DNA of 64,000 bases, taken from contig NZ_CP089974.1 of assembly GCF_030177935.1 (NCBI RefSeq), positions 248,001 to 312,000 on the forward strand, in the 5' to 3' direction. Source of the stretch: Moraxella haemolytica (lineage in GTDB: Bacteria; Pseudomonadota; Gammaproteobacteria; Pseudomonadales; Moraxellaceae). The notes under the pieces are model-generated. The model was given only the letters and a program-made list of their open reading frames with translations. It was not told the origin of the DNA and made no database searches. The translations under genes and the position numbers were made by a program. Below, one piece after another: positions 28,101-37,173 of this stretch (position 1 is its first letter; every line of letters begins with the position of its first letter).

Positions 28101-28183
28101 GACAGATATTGATAGCCGAGTCGCATTAAATGCAAAATGGCAGGGATTTTAACACGGGTGTTTTCATTAAAAATTTGGGACAT
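25175..28183 (-). CDS. hsdR: Type I restriction enzyme endonuclease/translocase HsdR
   Basis: A 1002-residue restriction subunit, of normal length. The N-terminal nuclease domain has the PD-ExK-like FRPDITLL...FIEVKKP (about 128-146). The SF2 motor follows with Walker A HTQGSGKTALSF (about 316-327) and the DEAD-like box LDEVHRSY. The helicase C-terminal half includes QAITRVNRTYKDYKYGYIVDF, and an HsdS/HsdM-binding helical tail ends the protein. It translocates and cuts unmodified DNA. It is the first gene of the leftward locus, with its own promoter at 28232-28260, and is intact, so the R-M system is probably functional. Confidence 0.96.
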   Translation of the reverse strand: MSQIFNENTRVKIPAILHLMRLGYQYLSLKDAVWDKKSNIFTDIFKQSIDKINPTLNLQDSDIDRVLMDIYLELNYDDLGKVFYERLIDQSSSIDRPKLIDFDNFHNNQFNVVTELTYQNGDDEFRPDITLLINGLPLIFIEVKKPNNQQGILAEQHRMNERIKNQRFKSFMNITQLILCSNNMPESQLTGAFYSTPNTQITLHFFKEDKPFAQNTASILSDLTTDDKITILKDVNEPALLHNKEFIANQSADTPTNQLCTQLLSRERLAFMLRYSIAYVQNHSGNTPYQKHIMRYPQVFASFAIKHALEQGKKSGIIWHTQGSGKTALSFYNVRHLTDYYAKQHIVPKFYFIVDRLDLLEQAKKEFTARGLLVHTVDSKDEFTRSIKSDISHNHQGKNEITVVNIQKFADDAKATSQNDYNLNIQRIYFLDEVHRSYNPTGSFLANLTQSDKNAIKIGLTGTPLLGNSSSKKLFGDYIHKYYYNDSIADGYTLRLIRENIESQFKEQMQEAIKQWQIEQGSFDKKQVYAHRRFVEPMLDYIIKDFVRFRQLNNDDTLGAMVICDSSEQAKMMFELFNQKYASKHTCALILHDIGDKSTRKDRVDDYKAGKIDILFVYNMLLTGFDAPRLKKLYFGRIIKEHNLLQAITRVNRTYKDYKYGYIVDFADISKEFDKTNKAYFDELQSELGDDFTHYSQMFKNDDEIIADIHFIKNTLADYDTDNAEIFSQQINQIDNKDTLHTLKKSLELSRQLYNIIRFQGDYDKLSLLDFDKLNDLYKETANRIDLLNLKEKLEQGDNSNLLNLALEDVYFSFVKVGENELRLAEDLKDSFVRTQGVFNDNFDQEDPKFIALKEELERIFAKKNLSEVGQEQMSENISLLDDLYKQMKELNRQNELIRTKYNGDKKYVRIEKRLNEQNILPTLNTDKLALREVLLNTKEGLDEKVLNLEQMLDNEAYFSKQSGAILIGEFKEKSLNITAPLINQINGLLVKEYMANRLEEL

Positions 28184-28231
28184 TGTGTGGCTCGCTTAAT
28201 CATCAGTGTTACTTTGGAACACTTTTATTTA

Positions 28232-28260
28232 ATATCACATTTGTTTGTACCAAACATCAA
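28232..28260 (-). promoter_or_regulatory. Probable hsdR promoter with inverted repeat
   Basis: On the minus strand: TTGATG (28255-28260), a 17-bp spacer and TGATAT (28232-28237). The spacer holds TGTTTG-GTA-CAAACA (28242-28256), a perfect inverted repeat placed like a repressor operator. Confidence 0.5.
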
Positions 28261-28261
28261 A

Positions 28262-29845
28262 TCAATGCTCTCTAGTCGCCCTAAATTCCACTTCAGGATA
28301 CCGCTCTTGCATGAGCTGTAAATTGACACGGCTTGGGGCAAGGTAAGTCAAATAACCACCACCGTCCACCGACAGCTGGTCGTGAGCCTTTTTCTTGAAT
28401 TTCTCAAACGCCACTTTATCATCACAATGTACCCAACGCACCGTTGCGATAGAAATCGGCTCAAACGCACATTGTACTTTGTATTCTTCAGCCAAGCGAT
28501 GAGCCACTACTTCAAATTGTAGCACGCCTACCGCACCCAAAATAAGGTCGTTGTTGATTTGGGGCATAAATACTTGTGTTGCTCCTTCTTCGGAGAGCTG
28601 TTGCAAGCCTTTTTGTAATTGCTTGGATTTTAGGGGGTCTTTTAGCACCACACGGCGGAATAGTTCAGGAGCGAAGTGTGGAATGCCTGTAAAATTTAAG
28701 GTCTCGCTACTGGTGAAACTATCGCCAATCTGGATTGTGCCGTGATTGTGCAGACCGATAATATCGCCTGCGTATGCTTCTTCTAGGCTTTCACGGTCGC
28801 CTGCTAGGAACATCAATGCGTCCGAGACACGCACCTCTTTGCCAATGCGTACATGATTCATTTTCATGCCTCTTTCGTATTTGCCAGAGCAAATTCGCAT
28901 AAAGGCGATACGGTCTCGGTGTTTGGGGTCCATGTTGGCTTGAATTTTAAAGACAAAGCCTGTAAAACTTGGCTCATCGGCACGAACAATTCTCTCTACA
29001 GCGGTATGGTCTTTTGGGGCTGGAGCATATTTGGTTAGGGTATCTAGCACCATATTGACGCCAAAGTTACCCAGTGCTGTACCAAATAGCACTGGCGTTT
29101 GTCGTCCTGCCAAAAACTCCGCTTCGTCCCAATCACCGAATGCCATTTCAGCAAGCTCTACTCCCTCAACAAACTCATTCCACAAAAGCTCACCCAGACG
29201 GTTTTTGATACTGTCGTGGTTATAACCGTCCAAACTTTCAATGGCGGTGATTTGTGTGCCAAAGCCTTTTTTATAAAGATAAGTTTTGCCGTCCAAAAAG
29301 CTGTACACACCGACAAAATCCTGCCCCATGCCAATAGGATAGCAAAATGGCACGCATTTGATTTTTAGTACGCTTTCAATCTCATCAAGCAAGGCAAGTG
29401 GATTTTGGATTTCACGGTCCAGCTTATTAACAAAGCTGATGATCGGTGTGTCTCGCATGCGACAGACTTCCATCAGCTTGATGGTGCGTTCTTCCACACC
29501 TTTTGCCCCATCAATGACCATCAAGGCAGAGTCTACAGCCGTCAGCGTGCGATAGGTGTCTTCACTAAAATCAGCGTGTCCGGGTGTATCTAGTAAATTT
29601 ACCATGCAATCAGCATAAGGAAACTGCATGACCGATGTGGTGATAGAGATACCACGCTCTTGTTCCATGCTCATCCAGTCTGAGGTAGCGTGTTTGTCGG
29701 TTTTGCGAGATTTGACCTCGCCTGCACTTTGAATGACCTGTCCCCACAATAGCAGTTTTTCGGTCATTGTGGTCTTACCTGCGTCAGGGTGACTAATAAT
29801 AGCAAAAGTGCGTCGTTGTTGGATCTGTTCTAGTGTTTTTTTCAT
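28262..29845 (-). CDS. prfC: Peptide chain release factor 3
   Basis: A 527-residue translational GTPase, close to the usual 529. G1 is [12 protein letters not shown] (about 14-25), G3 [15 protein letters not shown]4 FVNKLDRE. The C-terminal half carries RF3 domains II and III. RF3 removes RF1 or RF2 from the ribosome after peptide release. The start at 29845 ([12 protein letters not shown]) is preferred; the upstream in-frame extension overlaps the promoter. Its promoter is the extended -10 at 29883-29891. Confidence 0.97.
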   Translation of the reverse strand: MKKTLEQIQQRRTFAIISHPDAGKTTMTEKLLLWGQVIQSAGEVKSRKTDKHATSDWMSMEQERGISITTSVMQFPYADCMVNLLDTPGHADFSEDTYRTLTAVDSALMVIDGAKGVEERTIKLMEVCRMRDTPIISFVNKLDREIQNPLALLDEIESVLKIKCVPFCYPIGMGQDFVGVYSFLDGKTYLYKKGFGTQITAIESLDGYNHDSIKNRLGELLWNEFVEGVELAEMAFGDWDEAEFLAGRQTPVLFGTALGNFGVNMVLDTLTKYAPAPKDHTAVERIVRADEPSFTGFVFKIQANMDPKHRDRIAFMRICSGKYERGMKMNHVRIGKEVRVSDALMFLAGDRESLEEAYAGDIIGLHNHGTIQIGDSFTSSETLNFTGIPHFAPELFRRVVLKDPLKSKQLQKGLQQLSEEGATQVFMPQINNDLILGAVGVLQFEVVAHRLAEEYKVQCAFEPISIATVRWVHCDDKVAFEKFKKKAHDQLSVDGGGYLTYLAPSRVNLQLMQERYPEVEFRATREH

Positions 29846-29882
29846 AAAAATTACCAAAAAAATAATGCGATTGATTTGGGCA

Positions 29883-29891
29883 ATTATAGCA
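29883..29891 (-). promoter_or_regulatory. Extended -10 promoter of prfC
   Basis: TGCTATAAT on the minus strand, a perfect extended -10, about 38 bp upstream of the prfC ATG. The DNA where a -35 would lie is occupied by a terminator-like hairpin. Confidence 0.65.
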
Positions 29892-29896
29892 CAGCT

Positions 29897-29927
29897 AAAA
29901 AAAACCTGCATTTGTGGTGCAGGTTTT
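29897..29927 (-). terminator. Terminator-like hairpin upstream of prfC
   Basis: On the minus strand AAAACCTGCA pairs with TGCAGGTTTT (10 bp, 7-nt loop), followed by a T run of eight. It has every feature of an intrinsic terminator, but no coding gene lies upstream on this strand (dgkA is on the plus strand). Confidence 0.8.
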
Positions 29928-29972
29928 AGATGAAATAAGATGGTTCTGGCTAAATATCATAACTGTGGCTAA

Positions 29973-30013
29973 TCACTTAGCATCACCCAATGATTTTGGG
30001 TGATGCTAAGTGA
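29973..30013. repeat. Perfect 18-bp inverted repeat without T run
   Basis: TCACTTAGCATCACCCAA (29973-29990) and its exact complement (29996-30013) flank a 5-nt loop. It is too long and too perfect for chance, and there is no T run on either side. It sits in the divergent prfC/dgkA intergenic region together with the hairpin at 29897-29927. Confidence 0.9.
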
Positions 30014-30101
30014 TGGGTGGCTCCCTTTGCCTTTTTTATCAAAGCCAAAAAACCGCTCCAGATGAACACGAAAAAATCATCTTATACTTCAGATGTTGGC
30101 T

Positions 30102-30129
30102 TTGTGATAGAATTGATCGGTGCTATAAT
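30102..30129 (+). promoter_or_regulatory. Probable dgkA promoter
   Basis: TTGTGA (30102-30107), a 16-bp spacer ending in TGC and TATAAT (30124-30129), 27 bp before the dgkA ATG. Confidence 0.6.
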
Positions 30130-30155
30130 CAGCCATTATCTCATAGGAAAAGTTC

Positions 30156-30521
30156 ATGTCCGAATTCAACAAAACCAAAGGTATAAAACGCATCATCAAA
30201 ACCTTATCTTATTCTAAAGATGGTTTTAAAGTTGCTTTAAAAGAACCTGCTATTTTTCAGCTCTTGTTGTTACATTTGCCCCTAGCAGGCTTGGCACTGT
30301 TGCTTGATTTTACTTTGGCGGTCAAGATGGTATTAATCGTTGGTTCGTTTTTGTCGCTCATTGTGGAGTTTATTAACACCGCTGTGGAAGCTGCCGTTGA
30401 CCATACTTCCATGGAAATCCACCCCCTTGCCAAAATCGCCAAAGATGTTGGTTCGTCAGCTCAGTCTTTGGCACTCATACTGGTGGCGGTGCTGTGGGGT
30501 ATGGCGGTTTTTGGTACTTAA
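30156..30521 (+). CDS. dgkA: Diacylglycerol kinase
   Basis: A 121-residue prokaryotic diacylglycerol kinase, of standard length, with three transmembrane helices. Catalytic and metal-binding residues sit in EFINTAVEAAVD (71-82), including Glu71, Asn74 and Glu78, and in the conserved MEIHPLAKIAKDVGSSAQS. It recycles diacylglycerol released by membrane-derived oligosaccharide or lipopolysaccharide modification to phosphatidate. AGGAAAAG precedes the ATG. Confidence 0.97.
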   Translation: MSEFNKTKGIKRIIKTLSYSKDGFKVALKEPAIFQLLLLHLPLAGLALLLDFTLAVKMVLIVGSFLSLIVEFINTAVEAAVDHTSMEIHPLAKIAKDVGSSAQSLALILVAVLWGMAVFGT

Positions 30522-30616
30522 AAAAGTCATTGTGTTTACTGTTGGCTTATCAAAAGTTGCCATCACGGTAGAAATTTTGGGTATAATAGAATAAATTCTT
30601 CCTATGTTTAATACCC

Positions 30617-33514
30617 ATGACCTACACCACCATTCCAAATCTTGCCACCTTTGACACCACAAACATTGACAAAAACCGTCCCCCTGTGGTGTTGGTGGAT
30701 GGCTCGTATTACCTGTTTCGTTGCTTTCATGGTTTGCCACCGCTTGCCAACAAAAACGGCTTGCCCACCAATGCCATTCGTGGCGTCCTAAATGCTTTAG
30801 GCAAACTCATCAAAAGATATCATCCTACTCACATGGCAGTCGCCTTTGACACCAAAGCACCTACCTTTCGTCATGAGTTGTCGCAAGCCTATAAAGCTCA
30901 CCGTCCGCCGATGGATGACGACTTGCGAGTGCAGATTCCTTATGTTCATCAGATGATTGAAAAATTGGGCATACCGCTCATCAAAATTGATGGTTTTGAG
31001 GCAGATGACATCATCGGTACGCTTGCCCACACTGCTTGTCAGAACGGCTATCCTGTGATTATCTCCACAGGTGATAAGGACATGGCACAGCTTGTGAACG
31101 ATTGCGTGATTTTGGAGGATAGTTTTAAGGATAAAATCACCGATGTGGCAGGCGTGCTTGATAAGTTCGGTGTACACAACACCCAAATCGCCGACTATCT
31201 AACACTCATGGGCGATGCCTCAGATGGTATTGCAGGCATTCCTAAAGTTGGGGCAAAAACCGCCAGTAAGCTACTTACCGATTATGGTGATATTGATGGT
31301 ATTTTGGCGAATTTGGCAAACATTAAAGGCGTGGTTGGCAAGAACATTGCCGAACATCAAGACGACATTCCCCTAAATCGTACGCTTGCTACGATTGTTA
31401 CTAATTTAAAGTTGCCTGTGTCGTTTGATGAATTAAAGTTGGACGATAGCCAAAGTGCCAGCTTAGGACGAGCCAAAGCACTGTACCAATTATTCAATGA
31501 GCTAGAATTTAAAAAAGAAATGGCGGAGCAAGCGGCGTTATTAAGATTGGCTGATGAATCTGTCAAGAAAGATGTACTGGTCAGCACTGATAATGATTTT
31601 GGCAATCATCAATCAAATGATGACGCATTAACCCGTGATTTGTCAGATGGACTGGGCGTTAAGCCTTTGCCCATCAAAGATGGTGGGTATCGCACCATTA
31701 CTACTCTTGATGATTTTAATGTCTTGATTGGTCAATTAAAATCCAGTCCTTATTTTGCCATTGATACCGAAACCACCGACATTAACTGGCAAAAGGCGAA
31801 GTTGGTTGGCATTAGCATTGCCACCGCCAATTATGAAGGTTATTATATCCCTGTGGGGCATACGGGTGATTTTGATATTTTGATAGACAGTCAATTAGAC
31901 ATAGCATTTGTGCTAAATGAGCTAAAGCCTATTTTACAAGACCCTAAGATTGGTAAAATCGGTCAGCACATCAAATACGACAGCCACATCTTTAAAAAAT
32001 ACGGCATTGAGATTATTAACTGGCAGATGGATACCATGCTGGCCAGCTATGTGATTAACAGTGTCGCCACTCGGCACAACATGGATGATTTGGCAAGTCA
32101 TTATCTGGGTGTAAATACCACCACTTTTGAGGAGGTGGCAGGCAAGGGGGCAAAACAGATTAGTTTTGATAAGGTAGCACTGGACAAAGCAAGCGACTAT
32201 GCTTGTGAAGATGCGGACATTACTTATCGTTTATTTAGTGTGTTTGATGAATATCTACAGCAAGATAAAAATGCTAAAGATTTGCTTGAAAAATTAGAAA
32301 TTCCCACCGCCCAAATACTTGCCCAAATGGAATATGACGGCATTTTAATTAAGCCTGAATTTTTAAATCAGTTGTCATTGACATTTGATAATCAAATTTA
32401 TGGCTTGGAGCAAAAAGCCCATGAGTTGGCAGGGGAGGCTTTTAACCTTGCCAGTCCAAAACAGCTTGGAGAAATTTTGTTTGGTAAATTGGGCATATCA
32501 GGTGGTAAAAAAACCAAAACAGGGCAATATTCTACTTCAGAGGCGACCCTTGCCAAGATAGATCATCCACTTGTAGAGATTGTGCTAGAACATAGAAGCT
32601 TGTCCAAACTCAAAAGCACCTATACAGATGCACTCATCAAGGCTTGCGATGAGAGTGGGCGAGTGCATACCAGTTATCATCAGGCTTTGACGAGTACAGG
32701 GCGGTTGTCATCATCAGATCCTAATTTACAAAATATCCCCATTCGTACGGAGACAGGTCGGCAGATTCGTAAGGCCTTTGTTGCACCAAAGGGGCGTGTG
32801 ATACTGGCGGCGGATTATTCACAAATTGAGCTTAGGCTTATGGCTCATTTTAGTGGCGATGAGAGTCTGATTAGTGCTTTTAATAATAATTTAGACATTC
32901 ACACTGCCACCGCTGCTGAGATTATGGGTAAAAATCTAGATGAGGTTACATCCATTGAGAGGCGTTCGGCTAAGGCGGTGAATTTTGGGCTACTGTATGG
33001 CATGGGTGTGTTTGGGCTTGCCAAACAGCTTGGCGTAACCAATGATGTGGCTAAAGATTATATCCAACGCTACTTTGCCAGATATCCTGCGATTAATGAC
33101 TACATGGACAACACAAAAAATCATGCCAAAGAGATGGGCTATGTTACCACAATCTTGGGTCGTAAACTCTACACCCCTGATATCAACTCATCTAATGCAA
33201 TGATAAGACAAGGGGCGCAGAGAGCCAGTATTAACGCCCCCTTGCAAGGCAGTGCTGCCGAAATCATCAAACTTGCGATGATTGCGGTCAATCAGACTCT
33301 ACCCAAAGACCATGCCAAACTGCTACTCCAAGTCCACGATGAGCTTGTCTTTGAGGTGGATAGTGATAAGGTAGATGAGATTGGAGAGCTGATTAAAACT
33401 GCCATGCAAAATGTGCTAACCGACACCGCCCAAAAGTTGGGTTGGGTGGTGGATTTTGCCGTACCACTTGTGGTGGAGATTGGTGTGGGGCAAAATTGGG
33501 ACGAGGCTCATTGA
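30617..33514 (+). CDS. polA: DNA polymerase I
   Basis: A 965-residue family A polymerase with three domains. The 5' nuclease part has VVLVDGSYYLFRCFHGLPPL (VVLVDGSYYLFRCF near 25-38), GFEADDIIG and STGDKDMAQL. The 3'-5' exonuclease part has the acidic motif YFAIDTETTDIN and later YACEDADITYRL, so proofreading residues appear intact. The polymerase palm and fingers have AADYSQIELRLMAH, RRSAKAVNFGLLYG and QVHDELVFEV. It fills repair gaps and removes RNA primers. A terminator follows at 33577-33607. Confidence 0.98.
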   Translation: MTYTTIPNLATFDTTNIDKNRPPVVLVDGSYYLFRCFHGLPPLANKNGLPTNAIRGVLNALGKLIKRYHPTHMAVAFDTKAPTFRHELSQAYKAHRPPMDDDLRVQIPYVHQMIEKLGIPLIKIDGFEADDIIGTLAHTACQNGYPVIISTGDKDMAQLVNDCVILEDSFKDKITDVAGVLDKFGVHNTQIADYLTLMGDASDGIAGIPKVGAKTASKLLTDYGDIDGILANLANIKGVVGKNIAEHQDDIPLNRTLATIVTNLKLPVSFDELKLDDSQSASLGRAKALYQLFNELEFKKEMAEQAALLRLADESVKKDVLVSTDNDFGNHQSNDDALTRDLSDGLGVKPLPIKDGGYRTITTLDDFNVLIGQLKSSPYFAIDTETTDINWQKAKLVGISIATANYEGYYIPVGHTGDFDILIDSQLDIAFVLNELKPILQDPKIGKIGQHIKYDSHIFKKYGIEIINWQMDTMLASYVINSVATRHNMDDLASHYLGVNTTTFEEVAGKGAKQISFDKVALDKASDYACEDADITYRLFSVFDEYLQQDKNAKDLLEKLEIPTAQILAQMEYDGILIKPEFLNQLSLTFDNQIYGLEQKAHELAGEAFNLASPKQLGEILFGKLGISGGKKTKTGQYSTSEATLAKIDHPLVEIVLEHRSLSKLKSTYTDALIKACDESGRVHTSYHQALTSTGRLSSSDPNLQNIPIRTETGRQIRKAFVAPKGRVILAADYSQIELRLMAHFSGDESLISAFNNNLDIHTATAAEIMGKNLDEVTSIERRSAKAVNFGLLYGMGVFGLAKQLGVTNDVAKDYIQRYFARYPAINDYMDNTKNHAKEMGYVTTILGRKLYTPDINSSNAMIRQGAQRASINAPLQGSAAEIIKLAMIAVNQTLPKDHAKLLLQVHDELVFEVDSDKVDEIGELIKTAMQNVLTDTAQKLGWVVDFAVPLVVEIGVGQNWDEAH

Positions 33515-33576
33515 TGGGCTAGATTGATGGTTGGTGGAATGCAAGACCATTGAGAAAGATTTGATGAAATAGCCAT

Positions 33577-33607
33577 AAAAAACCTTATTTGCCAATAGGG
33601 CTTTTTT
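33577..33607 (+). terminator. Intrinsic terminator of polA
   Basis: CCTTATT / AATAGGG (7 bp, one G-U) extended by A5/T5 after one mismatch, with a 4-nt loop, followed by T. It lies 62 bp after the polA stop. Confidence 0.75.
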
Positions 33608-33704
33608 ATTTTCAAATCGCAACCTTAGTAGATTTATGATAAAATAGCCATCAAACACCGCCATGATGCACGATTAACAACAAAAATTCATTCAAGGACT
33701 TATC

Positions 33705-35210
33705 ATGATTAGCCAACACAAGTTTGATTGCTTAGCAGAGCAGGGCTATACGCACATTCCCCTTGTCAAAAAACGCCTGATGGATGATGCAACCCCTGTG
33801 TCAGTCTTCGCTAATTTGCGTAAATTTTTTACATCAGCGTATTTGTTTGAGTCGGTGGTGGGCGGTGAACGCTGGGCAAGATATTCGATGATTGGATTGG
33901 GCTCAGATATTATCATTGAATACCTTGATGATAAGGTGGTATTAAAAGACACTCGTGCTGATACTGTTAGTACCTACGATGAAAATCCTTTTGATTTTAT
34001 TCGTCAATTTATGGCAAATTACCAAACACCAAGCCAAAACGAACTGCCCGAATTACCTGCATTCAGCGGAGGGCTTGTGGGCTATTTTGGTTATGATATG
34101 ATACGAGTGATTGAGCCGTCTGTAGGAGCGTCTCACGCCCCAAATCCCTTGCAGTTGCCTGATATGTGGTTGACTTTATCATCATCGGTGGTGGTTTTTG
34201 ATAATCTAGAGCATACTTTATCCATCGTTGTTTACGCCGACGCCAAAGCCAAAGATGGCTACAAAAAAGCACTAAGACACCTAGATGTCATTGAAAACTT
34301 GCTTTCGCATAAACCTGATTTGTCGGTAAAAAAACAACCGTTGCCACACTTTATTTCACAAACTGGGCAAAATAAATTCTGTACCGATGTGGATCGCATC
34401 AAAGAATACATCAAGGCAGGCGATGTCATGCAGGTTGTACCCGCTCAGCGTTTGTCAGGTGAGTTTGATGGCGACCCATTGGCGGTGTATCGAGCTTTGC
34501 GTTATCTAAATCCATCGCCTTATTTATTTTTAATTGAGGCTCAGACTTCTGGTGATGAGTCATTTGCCATTGTGGGTGCATCGCCTGAGATTTTGTCTCG
34601 CATTGAGACAGTGGGTGATGAACGCAAAGTAACAGTAAGACCGCTTGCGGGTACTCGTCGGCGTGGCGTGGATTTGGCGGAAGATTTGGCGTTGGAAGCA
34701 GAGCTTTTAGCTGACCAAAAAGAGATTGCTGAACACTTGATGCTCATTGACTTGGGGCGTAATGACATTGGGCGAGTGTGCGACATCGGCACGGTAAAAG
34801 TTACAGATAAAATGTTCATCGAACGCTATTCGCAAGTCATGCACATCGCCAGCAATGTTGAGGGCGTGGTATCGGCGGATAAAGATGCGTTAGATGTGTT
34901 CTGTGCTACCTTTCCTGCCGGTACGCTCTCAGGGGCTCCCAAGATTCGTGCCATGCAAATCATAGATGAGGTTGAGCCTGTTCGCCGTAGTGTATTTGGT
35001 GGTTCGGTCGGTTATTTGGGTTGGTCTGGCAACATGGATACTGCCATTGCCATTCGTACTGCTGTACTAAAAGACGGTCAAGTCCATATTCAAGCAGGGG
35101 CAGGGGTGGTCGCTGACTCCAACCCTGCGGCTGAGTGGGACGAAACCAACAAAAAAGCCTTGGCCATCGTCAAAGCGGTTGAGATGGCGTGTGGTGGGCT
35201 TGCGGTTTAA
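33705..35210 (+). CDS. trpE: Anthranilate synthase component I
   Basis: A 501-residue chorismate-using enzyme. The N-terminal tryptophan-binding domain contains SAYLFESVVGGERWARYS, with LFESV as the feedback-site motif. The catalytic domain has RPLAGTRRRG, LIDLGRNDIGRV and GTLSGAPKIRAMQIID. It makes anthranilate from chorismate with ammonia or glutamine supplied by TrpG. No trpG follows: the next gene is a convergent YkgJ-like gene whose stop codon abuts the trpE stop. No trp leader peptide was found upstream. Confidence 0.97.
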   Translation: MISQHKFDCLAEQGYTHIPLVKKRLMDDATPVSVFANLRKFFTSAYLFESVVGGERWARYSMIGLGSDIIIEYLDDKVVLKDTRADTVSTYDENPFDFIRQFMANYQTPSQNELPELPAFSGGLVGYFGYDMIRVIEPSVGASHAPNPLQLPDMWLTLSSSVVVFDNLEHTLSIVVYADAKAKDGYKKALRHLDVIENLLSHKPDLSVKKQPLPHFISQTGQNKFCTDVDRIKEYIKAGDVMQVVPAQRLSGEFDGDPLAVYRALRYLNPSPYLFLIEAQTSGDESFAIVGASPEILSRIETVGDERKVTVRPLAGTRRRGVDLAEDLALEAELLADQKEIAEHLMLIDLGRNDIGRVCDIGTVKVTDKMFIERYSQVMHIASNVEGVVSADKDALDVFCATFPAGTLSGAPKIRAMQIIDEVEPVRRSVFGGSVGYLGWSGNMDTAIAIRTAVLKDGQVHIQAGAGVVADSNPAAEWDETNKKALAIVKAVEMACGGLAV

Positions 35211-35468
35211 TTATAATTTTTCACAGATTTGTAAATTTGGCTGAACAAAGTCGTCCCAAGCGATGTATTTGGCTAAATGTTCTTTATAATAATTTTCTAC
35301 CTGACAAATAAGCGGGCGATCGTCGTAAATTAAACATAAATTGGTGCCATCATCAAAATGCCGACAAGCACCATCGCCACGATTCAAATAAGCGGTATGC
35401 TCACTTAAATTGACATGGCGACAGCATTTGCCACAGGAAGTGCATGGAAAAGGCGTAAGATTATCCAT
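35211..35468 (-). CDS. YkgJ-family cysteine cluster protein
   Basis: An 85-residue protein with eight cysteines (9, 12, 15, 16, 35, 45, 55, 82), including the family motif CTSCGKCC and ICQV. YkgJ-type proteins probably bind zinc or an Fe-S cluster; the function is not known. The start at 35468 (MDNLTPFPCTSCG) is chosen because the cysteine motif then begins the protein. The start overlaps the end of the decayed HNH-like membrane gene by 8 bp, and the stop directly abuts the stop of the convergent trpE. Confidence 0.88.
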   Translation of the reverse strand: MDNLTPFPCTSCGKCCRHVNLSEHTAYLNRGDGACRHFDDGTNLCLIYDDRPLICQVENYYKEHLAKYIAWDDFVQPNLQICEKL

Positions 35469-37126
35469 GTAATTTTTTAGCTTTGTTGTGTAGCCATGAC
35501 ATGGTACTGGCACTATCTCCCATTTTATAGGGTAGGTCTATGCCACGCCTATCTACTTCGGCTTGCAAGATTTGCCCTTTTTCAGTTTCATTGCTAGCGT
35601 AGCTAAGAGCATTGGATAGATCTTTTAGTTCCTGAGGGTTGAGATTGAACTCTATTTTAGCAAGATTGGCAACATAGATGTTTAGTTTGGCATTGATTTC
35701 TTTCATATGATCCAAAAAGGCATCGTATTTATTTTTGAAACCATTTAAATATTGCCACACTTTCTGCATGATGGGGCTGTGATAAATCAAGTAACGAATA
35801 CCCATCATTAAAAGACCTGTGAATAACGCACTAATAAAAGCGGCAACCTCTGTGCCAAAAGGGAAGGTTAAGATTGTTGCCAATTTCTGATGAAGCATAA
35901 CGCCTAGTATGGTAGCAATGCTTGCAAGGATAAGTTGGGTAATCTCTCTCCAAATCGCCAAATGTTAACCGTTGAGGGTTCAACACCAAAAGTTTGACGA
36001 TCTGTACTAAGTTGCTAAAAGATTCACGAATGAGCTTTCCCACCAGTTTTGTACTGGTTGAAAAAAATATTTAAAACAGTTTTGGTGATGCTATTTAGGA
36101 TGCCAGCAATAAAATTATCTTTAAAGGCATTCAATACATCTTGAAATCTTAATTTGACTCTGTTGAAAATACTCTTCAAGGCACTCTTTAATTTACCCCA
36201 AAGCATCTCAAGGCTGAAATCTGTTTAGCATTTCTTTAAAATATCTGGTATAGCTTTTCGTAATTCAAACCAAATTTCTGCCAGTATTAGTCCTATAGCC
36301 TGCCTTGCCCCCATGCGAAATCCTTGGCTAATGGCGGTTTGCCCTGCATTTTTAAGAAATTTGCTACTGGTATAATAAGCCTTATTAATATCTTTATTAT
36401 ATACACGGCGTGCTTGTTTATCAGCCTCCATTATTGCGTTTTTATCAACACTTTTTAGGGCTTTGAGATGTTCTTCATTCTTGCGTATTTCTTGTTTTAA
36501 ATCTAAGACCTCCTGACCATGAGCATCCGGTGGTAGGCTAGCCAATTTTTTTGTTATCTTGGATTTTTTTGCTCGCAATTCTTGATGGTTTTAGGGAAAG
36601 TTTCATTCAAATATTTTTCAATAGAATGTTGGCTTTTGGTAATATTAATTTTGTCATATGTGGACTGAAAATTGCTATTTTGATTGGCAAGATCTGGACC
36701 ATCTAGACCTGCCAAAACTCTGCCTGTGTCATCATGAACTTCTTTGGCAGATATAATATGGTCAAGATGACGCTTCTCACCTTGTTTCATTGTTGTATTG
36801 CGATAGGCATCATGCAATTCACCTGATTGATGTTTTTGCTTATCTTCTCTGCCTTTGTTGATATAATTTTTATGTGAATGATAAGCATGAGCATCATAAT
36901 CTCCCCGATTTTCATAGGTAGACCGAGCTTCATCAGTTGCCCATATGCCTTGACGGGCATTGTGAATGGTATCTACATCACCGCCTTTTTTATCTTCAAA
37001 TAGTAAAAAATCCAAGCCAAAAGTGGTTACAAGGCTATGAGTAACAGTCCTGTTCAGCTCGCCTGTCCAATCAAACTTTTCTGTTGTTATCATTGCTACC
37101 TGCCAAATTAAGGTGCCATCAGTCAT
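35461..37126 (-). pseudogene. Decayed HNH-like nuclease/membrane protein gene
   Basis: One long gene broken into at least five pieces. Piece 1 (from 37126, MTDGTLIWQVAM) holds an HNH-like segment RHLDHIISAKEVHDD...LANQNSN. It leaves frame near 36580-36586, where restoring one A gives KTIKELRAKKS. Piece 2 ends at an in-frame TAA (36225-36227) and continues in the same frame as LWGKLKSALKSIFNRVKLRF. Frameshifts follow near 36030-36045 (piece VGKLIRESFSNLVQIVKLL) and 35945-35960. The last piece (WREITQLILASIATILGVML) has two hydrophobic segments and ends at 35461. The intact protein would be roughly 550 residues: an HNH-like N-terminal domain, a helical middle and a membrane C-terminus. The family name is not known to me. 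It follows the Gly/Ala-rich gene by 47 bp. Confidence 0.8.
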
Positions 37127-37173
37127 TTTAAATGTATCCAAAATGACTGATGGATGATAGAGATTGAGTATTT

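Noticed and set aside
30061-30104. Tiny leader peptide on the minus strand upstream of prfC (about 13 codons)
   Set aside because: No ribosome-binding site and no repeated regulatory codons; too short to support.
33608-33704. trp leader peptide and attenuator before trpE
   Set aside because: No short frame with tandem Trp codons, and the only hairpin belongs to the polA terminator.
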